A program made the position numbers and the translations under genes. A DNA stretch of 64,000 nucleotides from Microbacterium azadirachtae (GTDB lineage Bacteria > Actinomycetota > Actinomycetes > Actinomycetales > Microbacteriaceae), in NCBI RefSeq assembly GCF_000956505.1, contig NZ_JYIX01000040.1, forward strand, positions 186,001 through 250,000, given 5' to 3'. Positions 41,093 through 50,156 of this stretch are shown here, piece by piece; positions within the stretch are counted from its first letter, which is position 1; each line of letters starts with the position of its first letter. The notes beneath the pieces are model-generated. The model searched no databases. It had not been told where the DNA came from and worked only from the letters and a program-made list of their open reading frames with translations.

Positions 41093-42253
41093 TCAGCGCT
41101 CCGCGAGCCGCGCCACGGCCGCGCGGACCTCGTCGTGCGGGAGCGCGACGCTCTCGTGACCGTCGCGGCCGACCATGTCCTCCGCCGCGACGAGGGCGTT
41201 CCAGACCGCCTCGTCGACGGCCTGCACCGCCGCGGTGAGGAACGGATCCATCCGCCCCCACGGCACGAAGCGCAGCTGCTCGTACTCGGCGCGCTCGTCG
41301 GAGGGGAACACCGAGCTCAGCGCCCCGGGGTTCGCGGTCGACAGCGCCAGCACGATGTCTCCGGAGAAGTGGCTGCCGGTCGTTCCGCTGCGGCCGAGGC
41401 CCAGCGCCCCGCGGCGGGCGAGCGCCGCGCACTGCCCCGGCAGCAGCGGCGCATTCGTGGCGATGACGACGATCGCGGATCCGGCCCCTCCCACGGCGCG
41501 TCCTGCGGCCCGGTCCTGGGCGAACCAGTCGGTGTCGCCCATCGGGTTCGGCGCCGCGGTCTGTCGCCCGAGCGGGATGCCGTGCAGGCGCAGCTCCGCG
41601 CGCGAGCCGAAGTTCGCCTGGATGAGCGCGGCGACCACGTATTCGTCCTCGCCATGGTGCACGACTCGGGAGGCCGTGCCCGTGCCGCCCTTGAAGCCGT
41701 AGCAGTTCATGCCGGTGCCCCCGCCGACGTTGCCCTCCGCGACCGGCCCCGCCGTCGCCGCATCCAGCGCCTGCACCGCGTGCTCCGGTCGCACGTGGGC
41801 GCCGTTGATGTCGTTGAGGTAGCCATCCCACGTCTCCCCCACGACCGGCAGCAGCCACTGCGCGGCCAGGTCGGGGCGGTTCGCGGCCAGCCAGGCGTCG
41901 ACGCCGGCGTGCACCGGGCCGACGCCGTGCGAGTTCGTGATCGCGATCGGCAGCGCGACGGATCCGGACTCGTCGATCCAGCTGCGGCCGGTGAGCTCGC
42001 CGTTGCCGTTGAAGGAGTGCACGGCCGCCGCGCACGCATCGCCGACGCCGCCACGCCCGCGAGGCAGGATCGCGGTCACCCCGGAACGCACCGCATGGGG
42101 GCCTTCCCCCGCGATGAGCGTCCTGAAGCCGACCTCGAGCCCTGGGACGTCCGTGATCGCATCCAGTGCACCGGGCTCGCCGTCGAACTCGATGCCGAGA
42201 TCGCGGGCGCGCGGGCGCCCCTCCGGCTGCGGCGAGGGGGGATGCGACGTCAT
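41093..42253 (-). CDS. P1 family peptidase (DmpA/BapA-type aminopeptidase)
   Basis: 386-residue self-cleaving N-terminal-nucleophile peptidase; the family splits D-amino-acid or beta-peptides. Family landmarks are ITDVPGLEVG (about 33-42), VRSGVTAILP, NSFNGNGELTG, TNSHGVGPVHAG, and GGAGSAIVVIATNAPLLPGQ (about 253-272), where the Gly-Ser bond is the expected autocleavage site. Divergent from an APC permease; the paired palindromes between them suggest common TetR control. Confidence 0.9.
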   Translation of the reverse strand: MTSHPPSPQPEGRPRARDLGIEFDGEPGALDAITDVPGLEVGFRTLIAGEGPHAVRSGVTAILPRGRGGVGDACAAAVHSFNGNGELTGRSWIDESGSVALPIAITNSHGVGPVHAGVDAWLAANRPDLAAQWLLPVVGETWDGYLNDINGAHVRPEHAVQALDAATAGPVAEGNVGGGTGMNCYGFKGGTGTASRVVHHGEDEYVVAALIQANFGSRAELRLHGIPLGRQTAAPNPMGDTDWFAQDRAAGRAVGGAGSAIVVIATNAPLLPGQCAALARRGALGLGRSGTTGSHFSGDIVLALSTANPGALSSVFPSDERAEYEQLRFVPWGRMDPFLTAAVQAVDEAVWNALVAAEDMVGRDGHESVALPHDEVRAAVARLAER

Positions 42254-42270
42254 GGGGTCTCCGATCTACT

Positions 42271-42286
42271 TTGAACGATTGTTCAG
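42271..42286. promoter_or_regulatory. TetR-type operator 1
   Basis: TTGAACGATTGTTCAG, arms TGAAC/GTTCA around four bases. It is 18 bases before the P1 peptidase start. Confidence 0.6.
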
Positions 42287-42314
42287 AATCTTACGACAGA
42301 TCGCAACCAATTGC

Positions 42315-42343
42315 TTGACAGGATCGACTTGACACTCTTGAAT
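42315..42343 (+). promoter_or_regulatory. promoter of the APC permease gene
   Basis: TTGACA (42315-42320), 17 bases, TTGAAT (42338-42343). The -10 is inside operator 2. Confidence 0.5.
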
Positions 42344-42353
42344 CACTGTTCAA
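42338..42353. promoter_or_regulatory. TetR-type operator 2
   Basis: TTGAATCACTGTTCAA matches operator 1 at 12 of 16 positions, with arms TTGAA/TTCAA. It overlaps the -10 box of the permease promoter. Confidence 0.6.
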
Positions 42354-42401
42354 GCGCCGTCGCTGTCCCGATGCGACGGCGGATCGAACCAGGAGCCGAT
42401 G

Positions 42402-43892
42402 ATGTCTCGACCTTCCCCCGCCGATTCCGCGGTCGCCGCCCCGGCCGACGCCGCGCTCACCGGTGGCACCGCGCTCGCCCGCCGCCGACTGGGCGTCTGG
42501 GCGATCGTCTTCTTCGTGATCTCCGCCGCGGCGCCGCTCACGGTGGTGGCCAGCGCCGCTCCCACCGACTTCCGTCTCGCGGGGATCGGCGGCCCGGGGG
42601 CCATGCTCGCCTCCGGCATCGTGCTGATGCTGTTCGCTGTGGGGTTCACCGCGATGTCCCGCTACGTCCGCAACGCCGGCGCCTTCTACATCTACGGCGC
42701 GAAGGGGCTCGGCAAGCCGATCGGGATCGGGATCGTGTTCGTCACGATCTTCTCCTACGCGGCGCTCTGCATCTGCTTCTACGGCTTCGTGGGCTTCTTC
42801 GGCGAGATGACGTTCTCGGCGCTGTTCGGGATCGACCTGCCGTGGACCGTCTACGCGCTCATCGCCTTCCTCGTGGTCGGCATCCTCGGCTATCGCAAGA
42901 TCGACGTGGGCGCGAAGGTCCTCGCCGTCCTCCTCACCGCAGAGGTCGCGATCCTGCTGATCCTCGCCATCGGCGTCCTCGCACAGGGCGGTCCGGAGCC
43001 GATCTCGTTCGCCGCGTTCGCCCCGCAGAACGTGTTCTTCGCCGCGGGCAGCGGTGCGCTGTTCGTGTTCGGCTTCGGCGCCTACCTCGGCTTCGAGAGC
43101 ACCGCGATCTACACCGAGGAGGCGATCCGTCCCACCCGCACGGTCCCGATGGCGACCTACATCGCGATCGCGTTCCTCGGGATCTTCTACGCCTTCACGT
43201 TCTGGATCCTCACGGTCGCCTTCGGCGTGGACGGCGTGCTCAAGCTCGCGCAGGAGGACACCTTCCAGGACATGGTGTTCAACGCCGGCGAGCAGTACCT
43301 GGGCCTCTGGGCGTCGATCACGATGCGCATCCTCATCGTCACGAGCTTCTTCGCCTGTCTGCTCGCGTTCCACAACGCCTGCACCCGCTACCTGTTCTCG
43401 ATCGGCCGCGAGCGACTGCTGCCCGCCTGGCTCGCCCGCACGCAGATCAAGACCCAGGCTCCGCACCACGCGAGTCTCGTGATGAGCATCATCTCGCTCG
43501 CCGCGATCGTGATCACGCTCGCCACCGGGGCGGATCCGTTCCTCGGCTTCGCCCTGCCGGTGTATTCGGTGGGCGTCGCCGGCCTCGTGTTCGCGCAGGC
43601 TGTCGCCGCGATCGCCGTCGTCGGCTTCTTCCTGCGCGACCGTCGAGAGCACAGCGTCTGGCGCGTGATCGTCGCGCCGGCGCTCGGCGCGATCGGCCTG
43701 ATCGTGGGGTGGATCCTCATCGCGACGAACTTCGGTCTCGTCTCGGGGGTCGAGGGTCCCATCAACATCGCTCTGCTGGCTCCTACCCCTGTCCTGTTCC
43801 TCGCCGGGATCGTGATCGGCTTCGTCCTCAAGGCCCGCAACCCCCGGCACTATGCTGAGCTGACCACGGTGGTCGTGGACGACGAGGGCTGA
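42402..43892 (+). CDS. APC family amino-acid permease
   Basis: 496 residues with about 12 to 14 membrane segments. APC signature sequence near the N terminus: VISAAAPLTVVASAAP (about 41-56), then GGPGAMLAS and FGFGAYLGFESTAIYTEEAIRPTRTVP (about 220-246). It resembles the PuuP/amine-importer group. Start ATG 42402 is six bases from AGGAG; ATG 42399 is three bases. Fifty-one bases before the TetR gene, so probably cotranscribed with it. Confidence 0.9.
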   Translation: MSRPSPADSAVAAPADAALTGGTALARRRLGVWAIVFFVISAAAPLTVVASAAPTDFRLAGIGGPGAMLASGIVLMLFAVGFTAMSRYVRNAGAFYIYGAKGLGKPIGIGIVFVTIFSYAALCICFYGFVGFFGEMTFSALFGIDLPWTVYALIAFLVVGILGYRKIDVGAKVLAVLLTAEVAILLILAIGVLAQGGPEPISFAAFAPQNVFFAAGSGALFVFGFGAYLGFESTAIYTEEAIRPTRTVPMATYIAIAFLGIFYAFTFWILTVAFGVDGVLKLAQEDTFQDMVFNAGEQYLGLWASITMRILIVTSFFACLLAFHNACTRYLFSIGRERLLPAWLARTQIKTQAPHHASLVMSIISLAAIVITLATGADPFLGFALPVYSVGVAGLVFAQAVAAIAVVGFFLRDRREHSVWRVIVAPALGAIGLIVGWILIATNFGLVSGVEGPINIALLAPTPVLFLAGIVIGFVLKARNPRHYAELTTVVVDDEG

Positions 43893-43943
43893 GCGCCGAC
43901 ATCCGGACGCGACGGCTCCGACAGTTCGCAGGAAGGGGTCGCC

Positions 43944-44546
43944 GTGCCGGCACCGCACAAGCACAGCGCACGCCGTGCCGAGCTCATCTCGGCCACCCGC
44001 CGGGTCGCCGGCCGGAGCGGGCTGAACGCGACGAACGTGCGCGCGGTCGCGGCCGAGGCGTCGGTGAGCGCCGGCAGCGTGCTCTACTACTTCTCCAGCT
44101 TCGACGACCTCATGTACGCGACCGTCGAGGGCGTACTGGAGGAGATGTACGAGCACCGCAGGGTGATCGCGGAGCAGGAGCCGGATCCGATCCGTCGGCT
44201 CGCGAAGCTGGTCGAGGCTGGTGTGCCCGATGAGATCAGCGACCATCTGCGCATGGCGTACGAGAGCATCCCGCTGCTGCGCGAGCAGCCCCAGTACCGT
44301 CCGCTGCACCGCTCGATCGTGGAGCGCCAGGTGAGCCTGTACCGCTCCACGATCGAGATCGGGGCCGCGCTCGGCGTCTTCCGGCCCGCGGCGGAGCTCA
44401 CCGTGATCGCGCGCAACATCGTCGCGCTCGAAGACGCATACGACCTCTACCCGCTGATCGGCCTCGAGCACGGCGCCACGACCTATCGCGCGAACATCCT
44501 CTCCTACGCGTCGCTCGCGCTGGGCTGCGAGATCACCGCGGAGTGA
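43944..44546 (+). CDS. TetR/AcrR family repressor
   Basis: 200 residues. N-terminal HTH: RRAELISATRRVAGRSGLNATNVRAVAAEASVSAGSVLYYFSSFDDLMYATVE (about 9-61). The C-terminal ligand domain has no recognisable family. GTG start with GGAAGGGG upstream. Its neighbours are the APC permease and the P1 peptidase, and the paired palindromes at 42271 and 42338 are its likely binding sites. The ligand is presumably an amine or amino acid transported or released by the cluster. Confidence 0.88.
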   Translation: MPAPHKHSARRAELISATRRVAGRSGLNATNVRAVAAEASVSAGSVLYYFSSFDDLMYATVEGVLEEMYEHRRVIAEQEPDPIRRLAKLVEAGVPDEISDHLRMAYESIPLLREQPQYRPLHRSIVERQVSLYRSTIEIGAALGVFRPAAELTVIARNIVALEDAYDLYPLIGLEHGATTYRANILSYASLALGCEITAE

Positions 44547-44560
44547 CCCTCGTGCATGCG

Positions 44561-44597
44561 GAAGGCCCCGGGATCCGATTCGGATCCCGGGGCCTTC
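44561..44597. terminator. strong bidirectional terminator
   Basis: GAAGGCCCCGGGATCCGA and TCGGATCCCGGGGCCTTC form a perfect 18-bp stem between convergent tetR and proS. Confidence 0.85.
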
Positions 44598-44614
44598 GCA
44601 CTGCAGGGCGGCGG

Positions 44615-46372
44615 TCAGCGCGTGGCGAGCGTCTGCAGGGCCTCCGCGAGGGAGACGGTGTCGCGCTCGCCGCTGCGACGATCCCACAGCTCGACCTGGC
44701 CGTCGGCGGCGCCGCGGCCGACGACGAGCACGCGCGGCACGCCCACGAGCTCGGCGTCGCCGAACTTGACCCCGGGCGAGACCTTGGGGCGGTCGTCGTA
44801 GAGCACGTCGAGACCCGCGGCCTCGAGCTGGGCCGCGGCGTCCGCGGCCACGTCGAACGCGACCTGGTCGCGGCCGGCGGCCACCACGTGCACGTCGAAC
44901 GGCGCCACCGAGGCGGGCCAGATGAGCCCCTTGTCGTCGTTGTTGAGCTCCGCGATGATCGCGAGGATGCGGGTCACGCCGATGCCGTAGGAGCCCATCG
45001 TGACGGTCACGAGCTTGCCGTTCTCGTCGAGCACCTTGAGCCCGAGCGCGTCGGCGTACTTGCGGCCGAGCTGGAAGACGTGGCCGATCTCCATGCCGCG
45101 CGCGAGATGCACGGGGCCGGACCCGTCGGGCGCAGCGTCGCCCTCGCGCACGTTGGCGATCTCCACGACGCCGTCCGCGGAGAAGTCGCGGCCCGCGATC
45201 ACGGAGTGCGCGTGCTTCTGATCGATGTTCGCGCCCGTGATCCAGCTCGTGCCCTCGACGACGCGGGGGTCGAGGAGGTACCGGATCCCGGTCGCGGACT
45301 CCTCGCCGAGGATCGCACCCGTGGGCGACCACGGGCCGATGTAGCCCTTGACCAGCAGCGGGTGCTTCTCGAAGTCGTCGGGGGTCGCCGGCTCGATCTC
45401 GGCGGGGGCGAAGGCGACCTCCGCGCGCTTCTCGTCGACCTCGCGGTCACCGGGGATGCCGATGACGACCAGTTCGCGGGTGCCGTCGAGGTGCGTGAGC
45501 GCGAGCACGACGTTCTTCAGCGTGTCGGCCGCCGTGAACTCGCCCTCGAGGTTCGCGTTCGCATGCGTCACGAGCGTCTCGATCGTGGGTGTGTTCGGCG
45601 AGTCGAAGATCACGGGGGCGCTCGCCGCGTCGAACGGGAGGGGCTCCGGGATCGCGGTCGTGTACGCCTCGACGTTGGCCGCGTAGCCGCCCTCCGAACG
45701 CACGAAGGTGTCCTCGCCGACGGGCGTCGGGTGCAGGAACTCTTCGCTGCGGGATCCGCCCATGGCGCCGGCGTCGGCCTGCACGATGACGTACTCCAGG
45801 CCGAGGCGCTGGAAGATGCGCTCGTAGGCGTCGCGCTGCGCCTGGTAGCTGACGTCGAGCCCGGCATCGCTGGCGTCGAACGAGTAGGCGTCCTTCATCG
45901 TGAACTCGCGGCCGCGCAGCAGGCCGGCGCGGGGCCTGGCCTCGTCGCGGTACTTGTCCTGGATCTGGTAGATCGTCAGCGGCAGGTCCTTGTACGAGGA
46001 GTAGAGGTCCTTCACAAGGAGCGTGAACGCCTCCTCATGCGTGGGCGCGAGCAGATAGTCGCCGCCCTTGCGGTCCTGCAGTCGGAACAGCAGGTCGCCG
46101 TACTCGTCCCAGCGGCCGGACGCCTCGTATGCCTCACGCGGCATGAGCGCCGGGAAGTGCACCTCCTGGGCGCCCGCTGCGGCCATCTCCTCGCGGACGA
46201 CCTTTTCGATACGCGCCTTGACGCGCAGGCCCAGCGGGAGCCAGGCGAAGATGCCAGACGCCTGCGGTCGGATGTATCCGGCGCGGATCAGCAGCTTGTG
46301 GCTCGCGACCTCGGCGCCGGCCGGGTCTTCGCGGAGCGTGCGGAGGAAGAAGTTCGAGAGACGTGTGACCAC
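44615..46372 (-). CDS. proS: prolyl-tRNA synthetase
   Basis: 585-residue class II synthetase, bacterial type with an editing domain inserted between motifs 2 and 3. Seen: TLREDPAGAEVASHKLLIRAGYIRPQASGIFAWLPLGLRV (12-51), RKGGDYLLAPTHEEAFT (about 100-116), FTMKDAYSFD, and the C-terminal GSYGIGVTRI (about 455-464). GTG start 46372, six bases after TAGACT. Confidence 0.96.
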   Translation of the reverse strand: MVTRLSNFFLRTLREDPAGAEVASHKLLIRAGYIRPQASGIFAWLPLGLRVKARIEKVVREEMAAAGAQEVHFPALMPREAYEASGRWDEYGDLLFRLQDRKGGDYLLAPTHEEAFTLLVKDLYSSYKDLPLTIYQIQDKYRDEARPRAGLLRGREFTMKDAYSFDASDAGLDVSYQAQRDAYERIFQRLGLEYVIVQADAGAMGGSRSEEFLHPTPVGEDTFVRSEGGYAANVEAYTTAIPEPLPFDAASAPVIFDSPNTPTIETLVTHANANLEGEFTAADTLKNVVLALTHLDGTRELVVIGIPGDREVDEKRAEVAFAPAEIEPATPDDFEKHPLLVKGYIGPWSPTGAILGEESATGIRYLLDPRVVEGTSWITGANIDQKHAHSVIAGRDFSADGVVEIANVREGDAAPDGSGPVHLARGMEIGHVFQLGRKYADALGLKVLDENGKLVTVTMGSYGIGVTRILAIIAELNNDDKGLIWPASVAPFDVHVVAAGRDQVAFDVAADAAAQLEAAGLDVLYDDRPKVSPGVKFGDAELVGVPRVLVVGRGAADGQVELWDRRSGERDTVSLAEALQTLATR

Positions 46373-46378
46373 CGGACA

Positions 46379-46384
46379 AGTCTA
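46379..46384 (-). promoter_or_regulatory. -10 box, leaderless proS
   Basis: TAGACT on the minus strand, six bases before GTG 46372. Confidence 0.5.
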
Positions 46385-46391
46385 CTGACGA

Positions 46392-46432
46392 CGATCGCCC
46401 CGCCTGTGCGGGTTGCAGAGGCGGGGCGATCG
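46392..46432 (-). terminator. terminator after the PEP-mutase-like gene
   Basis: CGATCGCCCCGCCT (46392-46405) pairs perfectly with AGGCGGGGCGATCG (46419-46432). Confidence 0.75.
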
Positions 46433-46442
46433 GCAGGTCGGA

Positions 46443-47216
46443 TCAGTTCAGCGCGCGCGTGCTCGCCGGGATGACCCCGCCCGCGTAGAGCTCTGCCGCG
46501 TTGTCCTGCAACGCGGTGAGGGCGACCCGCTGCGGCAGCGGGCCGAAGGAGATGCGGGCGGCGCCGAGCGCCTCGTACTCGGTGGAGGTGAGCGCGCCGG
46601 GCAGGCCGATCACGCTGACCTTGCCGTGACCGATCCCCTCGACGAGGGCGCGGGTGGTGTCGGCGTCGAGGATCCCCGGCACGAACACCGCGGTCGCGCC
46701 GGCGTCCAGGTAGGCCCGGCCGCGCGCGATCGCGTCGGCGACGGACTCCTCGACGGGGCGGCCTCCGCCGCGGACGAAGGCGTCGGTGCGGGCGTTGAGC
46801 ACGAACGGAACGCCCTCGGCCTCACCGGCCCGGATCATCGCCTCGACATCGGCCGCGGCCTCGGCGAGGGGGCGCAGCCGGTCCTCGACGTTCGCACCCA
46901 CGACGCCCGCACCGATCGCGAGGCGCACGGTCTCCCCCGCGTCGCCGTAGCCGTCGTCGAGGTCGGCGGTCACCGGCAGCTCGACCGCGGCGGCGATGCG
47001 GCCGACCATGTCGAGCATGAGCTCGCGCGGGATCGCGCCGTCGGCGTAGCCGTAGGAGGAGGCGATGGAGTGGCCCGCGGTGGCGATGGCCGTGGTCTCG
47101 GGCAGTGCGGCGATCGCCTTGGCGGAGACGACGTCCCAGACGTTCACGACGCGGAGGATCTCGGGTGCCGCGTAGAGCGCGGCGAGGGTGCGGGCCTTGT
47201 CGGCAGAGGTGGTCAT
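46443..47216 (-). CDS. isocitrate lyase / PEP mutase superfamily protein
   Basis: 257 residues from ATG 47216. TIM-barrel family with VVNVWDVVSAKAI (about 24-36), TADLDDGYGD (about 84-93, the Mg-binding Asp), GANVEDR (about 106-112) and LNARTDAF (about 140). It lacks the isocitrate-lyase KKCGH signature, so it is nearer to 2-methylisocitrate lyase/oxaloacetate-hydrolase-like proteins. No ribosome site precedes the start; TATTAG lies 10 bases before ATG 47216 (4 before GTG 47222), fitting a very short or absent leader. Confidence 0.85.
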   Translation of the reverse strand: MTTSADKARTLAALYAAPEILRVVNVWDVVSAKAIAALPETTAIATAGHSIASSYGYADGAIPRELMLDMVGRIAAAVELPVTADLDDGYGDAGETVRLAIGAGVVGANVEDRLRPLAEAAADVEAMIRAGEAEGVPFVLNARTDAFVRGGGRPVEESVADAIARGRAYLDAGATAVFVPGILDADTTRALVEGIGHGKVSVIGLPGALTSTEYEALGAARISFGPLPQRVALTALQDNAAELYAGGVIPASTRALN

Positions 47217-47256
47217 GGTCACAACGCTAATACCCGGCCCGGATCCGGGGGCGGCC

Positions 47257-47262
47257 TAGGCT
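47257..47262 (+). promoter_or_regulatory. -10 box, leaderless RNB gene
   Basis: TAGGCT, six bases before ATG 47269. Confidence 0.5.
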
Positions 47263-47268
47263 GAACCC

Positions 47269-48687
47269 ATGCCGCAGCGCCGATCGCACGTCGCCCCGTC
47301 CGCCGCACAGAGCGAGCTCGCCACCGCGCTCGCGGCGCTGCGCACCGAGATCGGTGCTCCTGCGGAATTCTCACCCGAGGCGCTCGCGGAGGCCGCGTCG
47401 GTCTCCGCGCCCGTGCCGGACCTGGACCTGCGCCACATCGCGTTCGCCACGTTGGACCCGGCCGGATCCATGGATCTCGATCAGGCCTTCCAGATCGAGA
47501 GGAGCGGATCCGGCTACACGGTCCGCTATGCGATCGCGGATGTCCCGTCATTCGTGACGGCGGGCGGCGCACTCGACGAGGCTGCCCGCGGCCGCGGCGA
47601 GACGCTGTACGCGGCCGACGGCACGATCCCGCTGCATCCGCCCGTCCTCAGCGAGGATCGCGCCTCACTGCTGCCGGATCAGGACCGCCCCGCGCTCGTG
47701 TGGACGTTCGCCCTGGACGCGACCGGAACCGTCACCGACACGCGGCTGGAACGTGCGCTGATCCGCTCCCGCGCGAAGCTGGACTACATCACGGCCCAGG
47801 CGGACCTCGACGCCGGCAGGGACACCCCGGCCGCGCTCCTCCCTGAGGTCGGGCGCCTGCGTCTGGCGCAGGAGGCGCAGCGCGGCGGTGCGAGCCTGAA
47901 CCTGCCCGACGATGAGGTCGTGCGCAAGGACGACGGCACTTATGCGATCGAGCGACGCACGCCCCTGCCGATCGAGGACTGGAACGCGCAGCTGTCGCTC
48001 ATGACCGGCATGGCCGCGGCGCAGCTCATGCTGCAGGCGAAGGTCGGCATCCTGCGGACCATGCCGCAGCCCGACGATGCCGCATTCGACACCTTCCGCC
48101 GGCAGACCGAGGCGCTCGGCGTGCCGTGGACGGCGGGCCGCTACGGCGACTACCTGCGCGGCCTCGATCGGGACGACCAGCGCACCCTGCCGATCCTGGA
48201 GGCCGCGTCCGCGCTGTTCCGCGGCGCCGGCTACGTCGCGTTCGACGGCCAGGTCCCGGCCGAGACGACGCAGGCCGCGATCGCCGCGCCCTATGCCCAC
48301 GCCACCGCTCCGCTGCGGCGTCTCGTGGACCGCTGGTCCCTCGCGATCTCGCTCGCGGTGAGCCGCGGCGAGGAGATCCCCGCGTGGGTGCACGAGAGCA
48401 TGGAGCAGGTTCCTGACCTGATGCACGCCGCGGCGCAGCGGTCCTCCACGCTGAACTCGCGCACGCTCGACCTCGTGGAGGCCGCCGTGCTCGCGCCGCA
48501 CGTCGGCGAGACCTTCCCCGCGGTCGTGATCCGGCGCAACGGCGAGCGCGGCACCGTGCAGATCACGGAGCCGCCGGTGACCGCCTCGATGGCGCTGCCG
48601 AATTCGGCGGCGGCGGGCGCGACCATCCAGGTGGTGCTGAACTCCGTCGACGTCGCGAAGGGGCAGGCGGCCTTTGCGGTCGTCTGA
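47269..48687 (+). CDS. RNB-domain ribonuclease (RNase II/R type)
   Basis: 472-residue 3'-5' exoribonuclease homologue, much shorter than RNase R (about 800) and lacking the cold-shock domains. The metal-binding cluster FATLDPAGSMDLDQAF (59-74; Asp63, 69, 71) and RNB C-terminal signature HATAPLRRLVDR (about 344-355) are intact. The C-terminal portion has an S1-like region. Leaderless start. The next gene overlaps it by 14 bases. Confidence 0.88.
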   Translation: MPQRRSHVAPSAAQSELATALAALRTEIGAPAEFSPEALAEAASVSAPVPDLDLRHIAFATLDPAGSMDLDQAFQIERSGSGYTVRYAIADVPSFVTAGGALDEAARGRGETLYAADGTIPLHPPVLSEDRASLLPDQDRPALVWTFALDATGTVTDTRLERALIRSRAKLDYITAQADLDAGRDTPAALLPEVGRLRLAQEAQRGGASLNLPDDEVVRKDDGTYAIERRTPLPIEDWNAQLSLMTGMAAAQLMLQAKVGILRTMPQPDDAAFDTFRRQTEALGVPWTAGRYGDYLRGLDRDDQRTLPILEAASALFRGAGYVAFDGQVPAETTQAAIAAPYAHATAPLRRLVDRWSLAISLAVSRGEEIPAWVHESMEQVPDLMHAAAQRSSTLNSRTLDLVEAAVLAPHVGETFPAVVIRRNGERGTVQITEPPVTASMALPNSAAAGATIQVVLNSVDVAKGQAAFAVV

Positions 48688-50026
48688 GGGCTCCGCGGAC
48701 GACCTGACCGCGTGGCTCCGCAGTCACGCGCATCGCCTGCGCACGCTCGATCCGGATGAGGACGACGACGCGGACCTCGAGCCGCTTCTCGGCATCGTGG
48801 GCGATTCCCGCGTGGTCGCGATCGGCGAGTCGATGCACCGCGTGCACGAGTTCTTCGCGCTGCGCGACCGCGTGTTCCGGTTCCTGCATCGGCGCGCCGG
48901 CTTCACCGCCCTCGTGACGGAGAGCGGGCTCCCGGAGGGAAGGCGCGTCGACGAGTGGATCCGCACCGGGCGCGGTGGCCTGCGGGACACCCTGCACGAA
49001 GGGGTCTCCTACGGCTTCGGCGCCTGCCAGGAGATGCTCGACCAGCTCACCTGGATGCGCGAGCGCACCGCGACCGGGCGATCCGCCCCGCGCTGGTACG
49101 GGATGGATCTGCCCGACTCCTCGGCGAGCGCGCTGCCGGGGATCCTCGCCGCGCTCGATGTGCTCGACGAGGCGGATCCGCACTACGCCGCGCACATCCG
49201 AGAGACGCTGCTGCCGCTGTTCGGGTATCTCCCCGACGACCGCACAGGGCTGGCGCAGGCCGCACCCTCCATCCGCGCGTATCTGGCGCTGCCCGCGCCA
49301 GATCGCGGGGTCATCACGGTCGGCATCGCCGATCTCGCCGCACGCATCCGGGCACGGCGGCGCGAGCAGATCGTGGCGCTCGGCGGTGATGCCGCAGCGG
49401 AGCAGCGGGTGGACTTCGCGATCCGCGCCGCCGAGAGCGCCCGGGCGGCCGATTCGTTCCTGCAGGCGATGACCGCGGGCCCCACCCGCACCTGGCCCGC
49501 CGCGAACATCCGCGACGCGTGGATGGCCGACACCGTGGAGTGGGTCCTGCAGCGGGAGCCCCGCATCGTGGTCTCGGCGGCCAACGGCCACGTGCAGCGG
49601 ACCCCGTTCTCCGCTCCCCCGTTCGTCCCGGATCCGATGACGACCATGGGCGGGCACCTCGCGGACAGGCTCGGCGACGACCTCGTGGTGATCGGGACCG
49701 CGTTCGGCGGTGGCGAGCAATGGCTGCATCGCCCAGACCCCGCGGATCCGCCGGGGCATTCCCGCCCCTTCGTCGCGCCGCTCGCATCGCTCGATCCGTC
49801 CAGCCTGGACGCGGCGCTCGAGCGTTCAGGCATCGACGATGCCGTCATCGACCTGCGCACCGCGCCGGAGGCGGCCGCCGTCGCGCTCGACGTCACGACC
49901 GGATGGCACAACGGCGACGTGGTCCAGCCGGGCCGCGCACGCGACGCGTTCGACGCGGTGGCCTTCATCCGGTCGGTGACCCCTTGGCGGACCTGGATCG
50001 ACGACCGCGGGCTCGATCGGCGCTGA
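48674..50026 (+). CDS. erythromycin esterase family protein
   Basis: 450 residues. Family core VVAIGESMHRVHEFFALRDRVFRFL (about 47-71), with the His-Glu pair of the Ere catalytic centre, plus RDAWMADTVEWVL (about 276-288), AANGHVQRT (about 301-309) and the C-terminal W. Ere enzymes hydrolyse the macrolide lactone; many homologues are of unknown function. TTG 48674 is the only plausible start and overlaps the RNB gene by 14 bases, so it is translationally coupled. Macrolide resistance is a hypothesis only. Confidence 0.8.
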   Translation: MRSSEGSADDLTAWLRSHAHRLRTLDPDEDDDADLEPLLGIVGDSRVVAIGESMHRVHEFFALRDRVFRFLHRRAGFTALVTESGLPEGRRVDEWIRTGRGGLRDTLHEGVSYGFGACQEMLDQLTWMRERTATGRSAPRWYGMDLPDSSASALPGILAALDVLDEADPHYAAHIRETLLPLFGYLPDDRTGLAQAAPSIRAYLALPAPDRGVITVGIADLAARIRARRREQIVALGGDAAAEQRVDFAIRAAESARAADSFLQAMTAGPTRTWPAANIRDAWMADTVEWVLQREPRIVVSAANGHVQRTPFSAPPFVPDPMTTMGGHLADRLGDDLVVIGTAFGGGEQWLHRPDPADPPGHSRPFVAPLASLDPSSLDAALERSGIDDAVIDLRTAPEAAAVALDVTTGWHNGDVVQPGRARDAFDAVAFIRSVTPWRTWIDDRGLDRR

Positions 50027-50156
50027 GGGTTGCCGATGTATGCCGATCGCGACCGGCAGGCTCCACTAACGATCCGCACAGTCGGCCCTCGTTCGAAGTT
50101 CTTCCCCGATCCTGGATCGTCTCTCCCAAAGTCTGCGGCGTTCGAGAGAATGGAGC

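Noticed and set aside
42291..45332. Long minus-strand ORF over the APC permease and TetR genes
   Set aside because: Composition is Arg/Asp/His-rich shadow sequence, and it covers two well-supported plus-strand genes and a strong terminator.
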